The notes beneath the pieces were generated by a model. It was not told where the DNA came from. It searched no databases and was given only the letters and a program-made list of their open reading frames with translations. 64,000 nucleotides of DNA from Chinchilla lanigera (lineage: Eukaryota > Chordata > Mammalia > Rodentia > Chinchillidae), in assembly GCF_000276665.1 (NCBI RefSeq), contig NW_004955473.1:250545-314544 (forward strand), in the 5' to 3' direction. This document shows positions 54,721 through 64,000 of the stretch, piece after piece. Positions within the stretch are counted from its first letter, which is position 1; the number at the start of each line of letters is the position of its first letter. A program made the translations under genes and the position numbers.

Positions 54721-55390
54721 TTTAAATCTGGCCACTTTACATAGGATAGTGTTCCAGTGACATTCACATTTTTACTTAGTGTTAATTTAAAAGACATATT
54801 GTTTTCATAAAGAAATTGTGGTGTAAGTCTTTGAACACAAGGGAGCAAGCATTTAAGTGCCTTCAAAGCCAGAAAACATCAAGGAAAGGGTGGGAATGAC
54901 CCAAGTGAGTAATTATACATTCTCTCTTCTGGAAATAAAAAAGAGCGAAACCATGGTGTAATTTCCAGTTGCCCTTTCTTGGAGCTCTAATGCATAGAAG
55001 GATTTAGTGTCCTTGTCACCCAAAGCAACCTTTCAAAGAACTGCTGAATGAGTATTCAGTAATGAACCTTTGGGAACATCTTGTGTGGAATCCAACTTCT
55101 TTGCAATTAATGCAGTACAGCAGCTGCCCGAATGACTCTATCGGGACATCACATAACACCACGTAATTTGACCAAGTGAGGATGAGAGGGTTGATAATAT
55201 TTGCTGCATTGCCTGTTACATACTTGCTCCATGAATGAAAGTCTATACCTCCTTAAGCATGACTGACACAACTTTTGGACTTACTAAGCTCAACAATTTC
55301 ATCTCGAATTTCTATGAGCCAAACAACTGGAGTCTGTCTGAGTTAGGGAAAATAGCAAGTTTAGCAGAGGTTCCCATGTGCTCTTATTTC
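54721..55390. other. Unique sequence, candidate conserved non-coding element
   Basis: Repeat-free and of even composition. GAATGAGTATTCAGTAATGA and TTGCAATTAATGCAGTACAG stand out as near-palindromic AT motifs. No coding signal. Confidence 0.35.
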
Positions 55391-55444
55391 ATCATTATTA
55401 TTACTATTACTATTATTATTATCATCATCATCATTATTATTATT
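55391..55444. repeat. (ATT/ATC)n trinucleotide microsatellite
   Basis: ATTATT and ATCATC units alternate in blocks for about 54 bp. Confidence 0.95.
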
Positions 55445-55628
55445 GTGATACAGGGGACTGAACCCAGGATCTTCACACTGAGATATGTCCTGAGTACTTT
55501 ATTTTATTTATTTTGAGACAAGATCTTGCCATCTTGTAAGTTGCCCAGGCTGAGCTCAAACTTCCAATCCTCCCGCCTCAGCCTCCCAAGAGTCCTGGGA
55601 TTACAAGAATGCACCATCATACCTAACT
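55445..55628 (-). repeat. B1-dID composite SINE, antisense
   Basis: GGGGACTGAACCCAGGATCT (ID-like part) then TTTTGAGACAAGATCTTGCC, CCTCCCGCCTCAGCCTCCCA and GGGATTACAAGAATGCACC (B1 part), the order of a reversed dimer. The adjacent trinucleotide tract may have grown from its A tail. Confidence 0.85.
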
Positions 55629-55884
55629 CCAGTGTGCTCTTAAAGCAAGAGGAATAACGGTTTCCTCCAGACACATTTACAGATGGAAGGACTGTAGGTT
55701 CCTCTGACTCTAAACCTACTTCCTGGAGTTAGGGCTGGTTGTCAGGGAAGCATGTAAAGTTTCTCCTTAGCCCTTCTACTTCCCTTTCTGTCTTTGTTCT
55801 TTCTCCTTATGATTTTCACTGGTCTCTAGGCTTACCTCCATGTTCTCAGAGCTGTCACAGAGCTCCAGGTCCGCACTGTGAGGC
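55629..55884. other. Unique non-coding sequence
   Basis: No feature recognised. Confidence 0.35.
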
Positions 55885-56105
55885 TTCATGCAAACAAATA
55901 ACTGCTGTGTATTGAGACTGACAGCATGCTGGACACTGTGTTAGGTGCTTTACATACATGATCTCTCTTTTAGTCCTAAAACAAACATATGAGGTAAGTC
56001 TTATTATTGTACAGATCATAAAGCTGAGGTTTGGAAAGGCAAAATAGATTCCACTAAGACACAAACCCAAGTCTAGAGCTCTTTCCTGTCTCCCACCCTT
56101 TGTCA
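55885..56105 (+). repeat. MIR SINE
   Basis: CTGTGTATTGAGACTGACAG, TGTTAGGTGCTTTACATACA, TTATTATTGTACAGATCATA and AGCTGAGGTTTGGAAAGGC are MIR landmarks in forward order. Confidence 0.9.
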
Positions 56106-58601
56106 TAGAGTGAAAGAAACGAAAAGGTTATATGCTAGCTAGCCAAAGCAGCCAGACTAGCCCTAGCAACCAGCGGGCTCTCACATTGCATTTTTGAGCA
56201 ATGAACTTTTTAGAAGCCCTTAAATGTGCTCCCTAAGGCAGACTCCAATGATGGCCTCAAGGAAACTGTAAAACTATTTTCTACCCTGGACATGGATGAA
56301 GGGAAAGTTTTGTTTGGACAAGAAATTTACAGTCACTCTTTAGATGCTTTCAGAGTAAGAAGCTGTAACACACTTGCCTTGATATCTTGGATAATTTTGA
56401 ATTTCCACTTTGGTGCTAACTAACCCCTGTCATGACTGGGTTATGACAGAGTCCTGATGCCAGCATCCCTCTCCTAATCTTTTTCTTCTGATACGTCATT
56501 GATCCTAAGAATGGACCCGGATTTGAGGGGTAATGGGGAGCGTCATGATTTGGACTTACCTCCTATCAAATTTCAAGTCCCCTGAAAGGGCAGCTATCTT
56601 TTCTTCTTGAATTGTCACCAAATTCCTTATTGCCACTACTTCATGCTATGGATTTCCAAGCTAAATGCTAAAAGCCATGATTCTTGGTCCTGTTTCGAGA
56701 AGAAAAGTGAGAAGATGCAAGCTCCACCTGGACCCTGGAGCTGAGAGGAGCCCGAAACCTTTCAAATTCATCAAAGCTTAGCACTGACCCTCAATGTATG
56801 GCTGTCTGTACAGCTAATGTAATACTCAACCTAAGATGCATTGTCTTCTATGATTCACAAGAGGTTGGAAGAGGAGCTTCTGAAGCTTATAATGTCCCAC
56901 CTTGAGGAAACATGATGACTGCCCACCCTGTGCAAGCTGGATCTCAAGGTGTTTGTCCAGCAGCAGACAGGACTCAGACTGAGACCCTCACACTGTCTCA
57001 CCTACTTCTCTCTGTGCCAAACAGGAAGATGTCTGGCTGAGACAGAGTCAGGGGTCTAGCTAGGGAAAGGAATCTTTCCTTTGCTTATGCTTATCAATAA
57101 AACTAAGCAGCCCACATAAGAGCACAACCAGTCATTCTTCCCTCCTTGGTATATCCTGGGCTTGTGAGAGTCTCTTAGCCAGCAGCTTTTTCACCTTCAA
57201 GCAATAGAATACCAGAGCTGGAAAAGAACTCCAAATTCCCTGTGTAGATGTTGCCCAGAGAGTTGGGTAGGTGTGTCGATGTGGTGAAGAAAGGCCCAGA
57301 GAAGGAATGGCTTTACTCAGAGTCATGCAGCCGTTTCATTGTGGGATAGAACCCAGATGTCCCAGTTCCTGTTCTACCCCACCACGCTGTAACCTCATCA
57401 ACAGCACACCTCTAATTAAGGGCCTCTTGGCTTACATCCATTCCAGGTTCCAAAGTACTCTCCTCCTTGGTTTTTAGGCCTCATTTGGTAACCCCAGTCT
57501 CTTTAGATAGTGTCTAAGTGTCATCCTGGATTGTTCTGCCCAGATCAGCTGCAAGCCAGGCCAGGATGGAATATTGCCACAAAATCAGTCCTCCCTCTCC
57601 TCTGCGCTATGAGTAAAGGAAAATGAATGTCTCTGTCTTCCGTCTGGGGCTCTCAGACTACTAAACAGATGTCTGTCTCCAAATTACTCCTTAGATACTG
57701 GGCAGGGAAAAAGATCAGTTACAAGCCCTGATAAGGGCGCATGGGATTTTAGAGTGCTAAGGGGCTATTGTTGCCCAGTAAACTCTCCCCTGCTGAACCA
57801 AACGTACAAAGCACTGAATTTTCCTTTGCAAAGATGTCTACAGACCCCCTTGACTTAAAACAGCCTTTTGATCCCTGTTTTTTGTAATGAGCTTTTAAAC
57901 TCAGGCTTGAGTTCCTCACTAAAGACTATGCCCATTCTTCCACCAGGCACTAGACTCCAGACACTGATTTTCCCATTCACACGAAACAATGACCATTTCC
58001 CTAGGATTCACCAGGAAAAGAAGGGGTGCTGTTTTGTGTAGCATGCTGTGTGCCATATACCGGCATGCTTCACCTCGCCTTCCCACTGGCCTGTGGCCCA
58101 GGGTGGATGCTATTTTTGGAGCTAATTTAAGCAAAAGGACAATAGCATCGGGCTGAGGAATTTGAGAAGGATCTCGTATAGATGTGGTGCTAGGCGCAGC
58201 TCCTGTTTCACTTTAAGCCTGGGCCCAGTAAAAGCAACAATCTGGTGTTGCCACCTAATGCTGCAGATGTCTACTTGTTGCTGGATCCACTTTCAACCAC
58301 TCAAATATAGCAGGGGACACAAGTTGGAGCATGTTCCTCAGGAAGCACACGAGACACGTGGCCACTCACTCAGCAAGGACAAAGCTGTTCCTCTATAGAG
58401 GCTGACAGCTGCTCTGCTGAGTCCCGCTTCAGAGGCTCGGCAGACTTTCAAGACAGAGGCAAAGCCCTCTATCCTCCATCAGCACCTTTGGCCATGAATA
58501 CAGCTGCCTTCTGTGTAGCCAAAGTCACAGATGGCCCTGTGTACATGCAACAATTTGGGGGCTATGATACTCGGACCAGCTTTGGGCAGGAATGAACAGG
58601 T
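56106..58601. other. Repeat-poor unique block
   Basis: About 2.5 kb with no repeat landmark that I can place. Frames on both strands are under 80 codons. It could hold regulatory elements or non-coding exons; I see none that I can support. Confidence 0.4.
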
Positions 58602-58682
58602 CAGTGATGGTGAACGTTTTAGAGCTTTCAATGGTAACAAATAGTCTGCTGTGGCGTGTGTGCCACAGGTTCGCCATCACTG
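58602..58682 (+). mobile_element. 81-bp hAT MITE, copy 2
   Basis: It starts CAGTGATGGTGAACG and ends GGTTCGCCATCACTG; the terminal 16 bp are inverted with two mismatches. Flanks GAACAGGT and AAGTAGGT agree at 5 of 8 bases with only transitions differing, a decayed 8-bp duplication. The interior TTTTAGAGCTTT and TCTGCTGTGGC are shared with the copy at 44212-44287. Confidence 0.85.
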
Positions 58683-61129
58683 AAGTAGGTGAACGAGTGA
58701 CCATCTATATACTCTTCGCAAAGACGATCCAGTAAGGGCTCTAATTATCTCTCCTCTCCAGCCACTATGCTATCAGAAATCTTAGACCATACACTTCAAT
58801 CACAGAGACTACCATTTTCACCATTTCCTTCTAAAGAAAACCGCATGATCCATGGTCCTTTACTGAAGAAAATGACCCGAACTATTCCTTGAGAGTGGAC
58901 TGATGACTTCTTAGGTCAGAGATGAGGATCTGATCCAGGAGAAGTCAGTCCATCAGCTGGTGGGTGATCTTCGTATGAGGTAGCCTAAGCAAGAAGCATT
59001 GCACTTAGTAGGGCAATGAGAAGTAGCTAGCACACATGATCTGTCTTCGTGAGATATAAGTGGTACAATACAGAGTTTTATTTTTAAATTTATTAGCACC
59101 AGATGTATAAATGAGAAAATACCAAGCCCAAGCATAGTTCAACCAGAGTAAATTTTAATGGCAGAATATTCAGTAACATTCTGGCTACTAAGATGATGAC
59201 ATCCCATCCCCAGAACTCTTGTAATTCCTGAATTATGCCAATTCCTGAGTTCCTACTAGAAGTTTTGGCGGTCATTATTTGTGTTCATGTAGTCAGAGCC
59301 TGAGCAAAAATGAATCCTTCTGTTGAGGGTGATAGGGAGCAACTTTTAGCACCACATGGGCTCCTTTCCCTTGGAACTTGATTTAGACTCAATAAGCTTT
59401 CCAGTCTCTTATGTGTGAGAGATAGGTGGTTTCATCCTAAATCCTGTTCTCGTACCACCTCTCTGCCAAAGTCTACTCCAAGACTGATCAGCAATTGATT
59501 TGGTCAGGTTCCCGTCAGAATCACAAGATTACCTTTCTCTTCCTGACTAAGCAATCCAACCCAGGTCAGTCCAGCCAAGCAGTGTGTTCTTGCCTGTATT
59601 GGGCATGCCAATTTAGTTTTCTCCTTCAGAGTTAGGTCAACGTGACTGCAGATGCCCAACTCGATGGCCTTACACAGGGTACCCACGCAGACTGCCATCG
59701 GCGTGAAGTAAAGTTGAACACAAAGCGAGTACTGACGTTCTGCCAGTTCCACAAGCGAATGGAGTTTCATGGAAGACTAAGGATCCTTCCAAGTCTTTGT
59801 CCACAACTGTTAGTGTGGACGGTTTTACAGTATTTTACGAGCTTCACATACACTCCATATTTGGACTCGGTGTTATGGACAGAACTCTGGAAGAACCTTA
59901 TCCCCAGCTTTACTGAAGGCCAGCCCTGTCATCTGTTTTCAATCTCTGCAGAATTAGCCAGAGGAAGATAAATGACACAAAACCACTATTTGAAAACTTC
60001 TGGCAACCCTTGGTGGAAAAGATCTGTGGCACTCGGAGCTGTATGCCATGCAGGCAGGGAGAGCTTATTGAATCTTCTCTAGACTAGAAATCTGGATTGT
60101 ATTCTCCTTTAGAGGACCCATCTAAACCTGTGTGTGAAACTCACTTATCCCCTTTTTGCTATTTACCGTGGAGGGTGGCTAGGCCTGGAATAATGGAGAA
60201 AGGGGCTCTTTCTGATATGTCTAGGAGTCTGCAGATAGAGGCCATGGAAGGTCTGGAGTGATTCCAGGGTCCACTAGATTAAGCCAATCGCATCTTGATT
60301 GCACAAGTGAAATGTCCATATTCTTTTCTACTCTGACGCCACTTATTGGATTGGGCTGTAATGGGGCATTTCATCCAGGCCATATGATTCACTTACACTC
60401 ACTAGCCCAGAGCAGGTAGGAAACCACTTGGCAAGGTCAACACCCTACAGTCCTTAAGAAGAAGAGAAGCCAAAGCGTTCTTCTCTCCCCTTGAGCCTCT
60501 CAGAACCCCCTGAGATTGCTGACTTCTCTAATGGTGCAGATCCTAGGCTCCATGTCCCATCCAGTGCCCTGTGCTGAGCCTCCTTTATCAAAGACTCACT
60601 CTCCAAACTGTCTCCCACCAAATAAATTAAATCAGGTTAATCACAGAGGCTCAGTCCATCTGAGTCATAAAAGACCTTAAAAATCACCTAGCCCACAAGA
60701 AGGCCAAGGAATAAATATAGAAAAAATCATGGGACTAGAAGATCTCTTGTTTTGCTACCAGCATCTTAATAATGGATATCGACAATGGTCATCAGTGCAT
60801 GCTGAAACTGTAGGGTGAAAGTCTGTATTAGTTTCATTTCTTGATGATGGTGTTGTCTGCCTGATTTCTCTATTGCAAAAGCATCTTTTCCACTTTGAAA
60901 TTACAAACCTGACAGTAATAGTAAATAAGCCAATAACAGAGCAAATTTATGTAGTATGCTTCCTGGTGTGATACTATGATGAAGACCTAGGGTCACTTAC
61001 GTGGCCTTTTTAAAATAAAAAGGTAGAGAATAAGCACGTCTTTACAAACGTGAAGAAACTGAGATCCAACAAGGAGATGCAAGTGAGTTTAGATTCTTTT
61101 CCATACAGTAATGTTGACGGTGGTACATT
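58683..61129. other. Repeat-poor unique block
   Basis: About 2.4 kb without recognised repeats. A 109-codon frame at 59642-59971 (+) overlaps an 88-codon minus frame. No domain or exon border supports either. Confidence 0.4.
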
Positions 61130-61250
61130 CATTTTATTCAAGCAACATTTCTGTGTTCTTAGTTTGTTTCAGGCATGGTACTTGGCATTAGGAATCATAA
61201 GTGAATAAAAAAAAAACTCTGCCTTCATGGGCCTTATAACTTTATAGGTT
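61130..61250 (-). repeat. L2 fragment, antisense (probable)
   Basis: CAAGCAACATTTCTGTGTTC, TTTCAGGCATGGTACTTGGC and TCTGCCTTCATGGGCCTTAT follow the reversed L2 3' end. Confidence 0.5.
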
Positions 61251-61329
61251 TTCATCTTTAGCTTTTCATTCCTATCCTCTTCATTGCCATTTCATACTAT
61301 TTATTTTCTCTTTACATGTATTCCTTTGC

Positions 61330-61415
61330 AGAAAGACCCCTAAATAAATATACTGTACAATATTTAGGACCTAGCACAGCATAAGTGCTGAATAAATAGT
61401 GGTTGAATTAATAAA
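61330..61415 (+). repeat. L2 3' end
   Basis: GACCTAGCACAGCATAAGTG followed by CTGAATAAATAGTGGTTGAA is the L2 3' terminus. Confidence 0.6.
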
Positions 61416-61523
61416 TGTGTGAATATCACCATAACTGTGTGAATATCACCATTCCGCATGCATCTTTTAGTTCAATCTATTTCCCTGCTTGGGAGAGAAT
61501 CTCATTTGTTTCTGGTTATCTTT

Positions 61524-61754
61524 ATCTTTTTTTTTTTTTTTTTTTTNNNNNNNNNNNNNNNNNNNNNNNNNNNNNNNNNNNNNNNNNNNNNNNNNNNNNN
61601 NNNNNNNNNNNNNNNNNNNNNNNNNNNNNNNNNNNNNNNNNNNNNNTGGCCTTGAGCTCACTTTGTAGCCCAGGCTGGTCTCAAACTTGCAACAATCCTC
61701 CTGCCTCAGCCTCCCGAGGGCTGGGATTACAGTCATGCACCACCACTCCCAGCT
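61524..61754 (-). repeat. B1-type SINE spanning an assembly gap
   Basis: A T run leads into the gap, and after it come GGCCTTGAGCTCACTTTGTA, CTGCCTCAGCCTCCCGAG and ACCACTCCCAGC. TCTGGTTATCTTT flanks at 61511-61523 and 61755-61767, so both ends are defined although part of the element is missing. Confidence 0.92.
61547..61646. other. Assembly gap (exactly 100 N)
   Basis: A round 100 N usually marks a gap of unknown size. The flanking target duplication shows that it lies inside a SINE, where only some tens of bases are likely missing. Confidence 0.98.
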
Positions 61755-61781
61755 TCTGGTTATCTTTTTTCTTTTCCTTTT

Positions 61782-62002
61782 CTTTTTTTTTTTTTTTTTT
61801 TTTTTTTTGACTGATGATTGAATCGAAGACTTTACATATGTGAAGGAAGTCCACTTCTACTGTGCTACTTCTCTACCCCGTTTGATTTTTGTTTTTGAGA
61901 CACAGTCTGTCTATGTTGCCCAGCCTGGTCTTGAACTCATGATCCTTCTGCTTCAGCTTTCCAAGTAGCTGGGATTACAGGTGACCACAGCCATACGTGG
62001 CC
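61782..62002 (-). repeat. B1-dID composite SINE, antisense
   Basis: A long T run, GATGATTGAATCGAAGAC and CTGTGCTACTTCTCTACCCC (ID-like part), then TTTTTGAGACACAGTCTGTC and AGTAGCTGGGATTACAGG (B1 part). Confidence 0.85.
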
Positions 62003-62894
62003 TGATTTTATTTTGTTTTATTTCACTCATTTTATTCAGCTTCTAGCTATCCTTTAAGGCAGCCTCATTCCTCAGTGATGGTTTCCCGTGAGGTTCTCCT
62101 CCTTTAACAAATTCAGTGTTTAACCATTCATTTGATTCTCATCGCACAGTATTTTAACCACTTGGGGACTGTAATTTGGTTGTTTAACTTTATTCCTGGT
62201 CACTGATGAATTTGGGTAGGTTCCTCCAAGTAAAATCATTTCAAGTTTTCCAGAATTACTATGGAAACAATAGCACCCTAACAAAAGTAACTAATGCAAT
62301 GTCTTTGATAAGAAACAGTATCTCTCCACCCCTTCTCTGATGAGGACCCTTGGCCTGTGGGAATCTTTACAGCCTGGTCACACAAATCTAATTACAACTT
62401 CAGCCTGCCTATAGGATTTGGGTAAGTCTCAGGTCCTCAACATTCAGTGTGCTCACATTCTAATGAAGACGGTGACTTCTAGACACTGAGATCCTTTGAA
62501 GTTTGCTGTCTGTTAGGTTTGATTCCTCCTGGCTTCAGGCAGGGAGGAAATCACCAGGACACTTGAGAAAGTACAGCACCTTTTCAAACGGCCCTCAGCA
62601 TGACCACATGTGCCCTAATATAATTAAAACTGCAGGGCACGGGCACTTGGATAAGGGCCTTAATTAAAACAGCCAAAGGAAAGCCTAGAACTACAGCCAA
62701 TGCCTCACATATAGAACTGATTTTCCAAACTCTGGCCTGAGTAATTTTCTCAAGACCCCCCACAAGTGACACAGGATGGGGAAAGAAAGGTATTTTGCTT
62801 TTTTAGGCTGTGTGCTTGCATAGAGGTCCTTCCAAACACAAATGGCCAGTATCTTACACAAACTCACTTCTCCTCTTCCTTCCCATCACTGCGC
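62003..62894. other. Unique non-coding sequence
   Basis: No repeat recognised. A donor-like TTGGGTAAGTCTC occurs near 62415 with no supported acceptor. Confidence 0.4.
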
Positions 62895-63450
62895 ACCAGC
62901 CCTCAGGCATAATAATTACATGTATTAAAGGGGTACACTGTGATATTTCAACACATCTGTGCAATGTGTGTAGTTTACGTTTCCACCTCTTTGTCCTTTC
63001 CTTATGTTTAGAGCTTCCAAGCTCCTCCCTTCCAGTTCTTCCTAAAACAGGTACTAGATGGCTGTGAACCGTAGTCCCCCCACCATGCTGTGGGACTTGT
63101 TTTCCTACCTAACTGCGTTTTGATAACTGTTACACAGTCTCCCTCCACCCTGCCCCTATCCCTACACTCCCTAGCCTCTAGTAATTACCATTCTATTCTC
63201 TTCTATTTCGGGATCAACTCTTTAGCTTTCACCGGTGAGAGCGAAAATGTAACATTTATCTTTCTGCATCTGGCTCACTTCACTGAACACAATATCCTGA
63301 ATTCCATCCATGAATTTTATCACCATTGGCGGAGTATCATTCTTTTTAATGGATGAATAGTACTCCATTATGTTGTGTATTGCAGTTTCTTTATCCATCC
63401 ACCCACCCATCCATCCGTCCACACCTAGGTTAATTCCACATTTGGCTATT
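62895..63450 (-). repeat. L1 3' UTR, antisense
   Basis: ATTACATGTATTAAAGGGGT, CTAGCCTCTAGTAATTACCA, CTGGCTCACTTCACTGAACA, GGATGAATAGTACTCCATTA and TTTGGCTATTATGTACTATA are reversed L1 3' UTR landmarks. A short (CCAT)n expansion lies at 63396-63420. Confidence 0.85.
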
Positions 63451-63715
63451 ATGTACTATACTTGTATTGTTATTTTAGAGTATACTTCTTACTTATAAAA
63501 ATATTTTCAGTGGAATATTTTGCCATGTTGTACTGGCAGCAACCTCATACATTTTGTCTTTGCCACATCTCTGGATTGTATCAAGAGGCTACATTGAGTG
63601 ATTGGTCTATACTGTATAGGTTTGTACACTCTACGGGGTTTGTACAATGACAAAAATCACCTAATGGAGCATTTCTCAGAATGTACGTCTAGTATTAAGT
63701 GATGAATGACTATAA
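63451..63715. mobile_element. Tigger-type DNA transposon fragment
   Basis: ATTTTCAGTGGAATATTTTG, ATACTGTATAGGTTTGTACA, AAAAATCACCTAATGGAGCA and a TATTAAGTGATGAATGACTA end match one side of a Tigger-type element whose ends read like CAGTCATGCGTCGCTTAA when intact. Only the right terminus is present. Confidence 0.6.
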
Positions 63716-63810
63716 TAACGGTGCCACATCATAGGGTCATTGTGAGGATTAAATGAACAGTGTCTGACACTTAGCAGATAGTCTGTCAGTGTTGGGAGGG
63801 GAATGCCCAG
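63716..63810 (-). repeat. MIR fragment, antisense
   Basis: GGTCATTGTGAGGATTAAAT and CAGTGTCTGACACTTAGCAG are the reversed 5' part of MIR. Confidence 0.75.
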
Positions 63811-64000
63811 ATCACAATATTGGGACAGAAAGGTTCCCGTGCTCTGGAGATTCGGAGTGGTAGTATGTTTCAAATTGGGGCTACCCGACAAAATTTAGTC
63901 CCTGCTTAGCAAGTAACTTCCATTCTGATCTTTGTCTGCTACTTATAGAAACTGCCCAGTGGCTTTACCAAAGGGGAATTTACCTGTCCTTGGGGGAAAG
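63811..64000. other. Unique non-coding sequence at window end
   Basis: No feature recognised. Confidence 0.35.

Noticed and set aside
61415..61810. 131-codon frame across the second gap
   Set aside because: It consists of SINE T-tails, N positions and reversed B1 sequence.

Overview
This window is nuclear DNA from a placental mammal, almost certainly a non-muroid rodent. The evidence is the mix of repeats. There are tRNA-derived ID SINEs, 7SL-derived B1 SINEs carrying the internal B1 duplication, and composite B1-dID SINEs (a B1 monomer joined to an ID-like tail). These sit over an old mammalian layer of MIR, L2, L1M, MER5, Tigger, mariner and ERVL-MaLR LTRs. Beaver-like (Castoridae) or squirrel-related is my best guess, with low confidence at genus level. 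Two runs of N (2169-2330 and 61547-61646) are assembly gaps inside repeats.

I found no protein-coding gene that I can support. The longest open frames (about 150-176 codons) are about what chance gives in 64 kb, and many lie in reversed L1, SINE or LTR sequence. The window reads as intergenic or deep intronic sequence. The best exon-like object is a 60-nt stretch at 11089-11148 with a strong acceptor, a consensus donor and one open frame.

Layout: 1-5.5 kb is unique sequence with SINEs and an L1/LTR patch. 5.5-14.5 kb is the most repeat-poor and GC-richer block, with a three-copy 54-bp minisatellite, a full CRE palindrome, an AP-1/octamer pair and the candidate exon. 14.5-29.3 kb is a mosaic of MIR, L1, SINEs, two TA-flanked miniature DNA transposons and one LTR. 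29.3-32.7 kb is unique. 33.2-40.6 kb is nearly solid reversed L1 with nested SINEs and a Tigger element. 40.6-45.3 kb is densely nested: MaLR LTRs, a long old repeat cut by younger insertions, a three-level nest (L1, then Tigger, then a tiny hAT MITE) and a mariner derivative with inverted ends. 45.3-62.9 kb is mostly unique with scattered SINE, MIR, L2 and L1 copies, a MER53-type hairpin matching the miR-1302 family, and a second copy of the hAT MITE. 62.9-64 kb is L1, a DNA transposon fragment and a MIR.

The most interesting items are the two related 76-81 bp hAT MITEs with 8-bp target duplications and termini like those of the SPIN/OposCharlie group; the MER53 hairpin with an intact miR-1302 seed; the mariner with two outward-facing 3' ends; and the candidate exon. 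Family names come from recalled consensus patterns, not from a search, and outer boundaries of old repeats are approximate.
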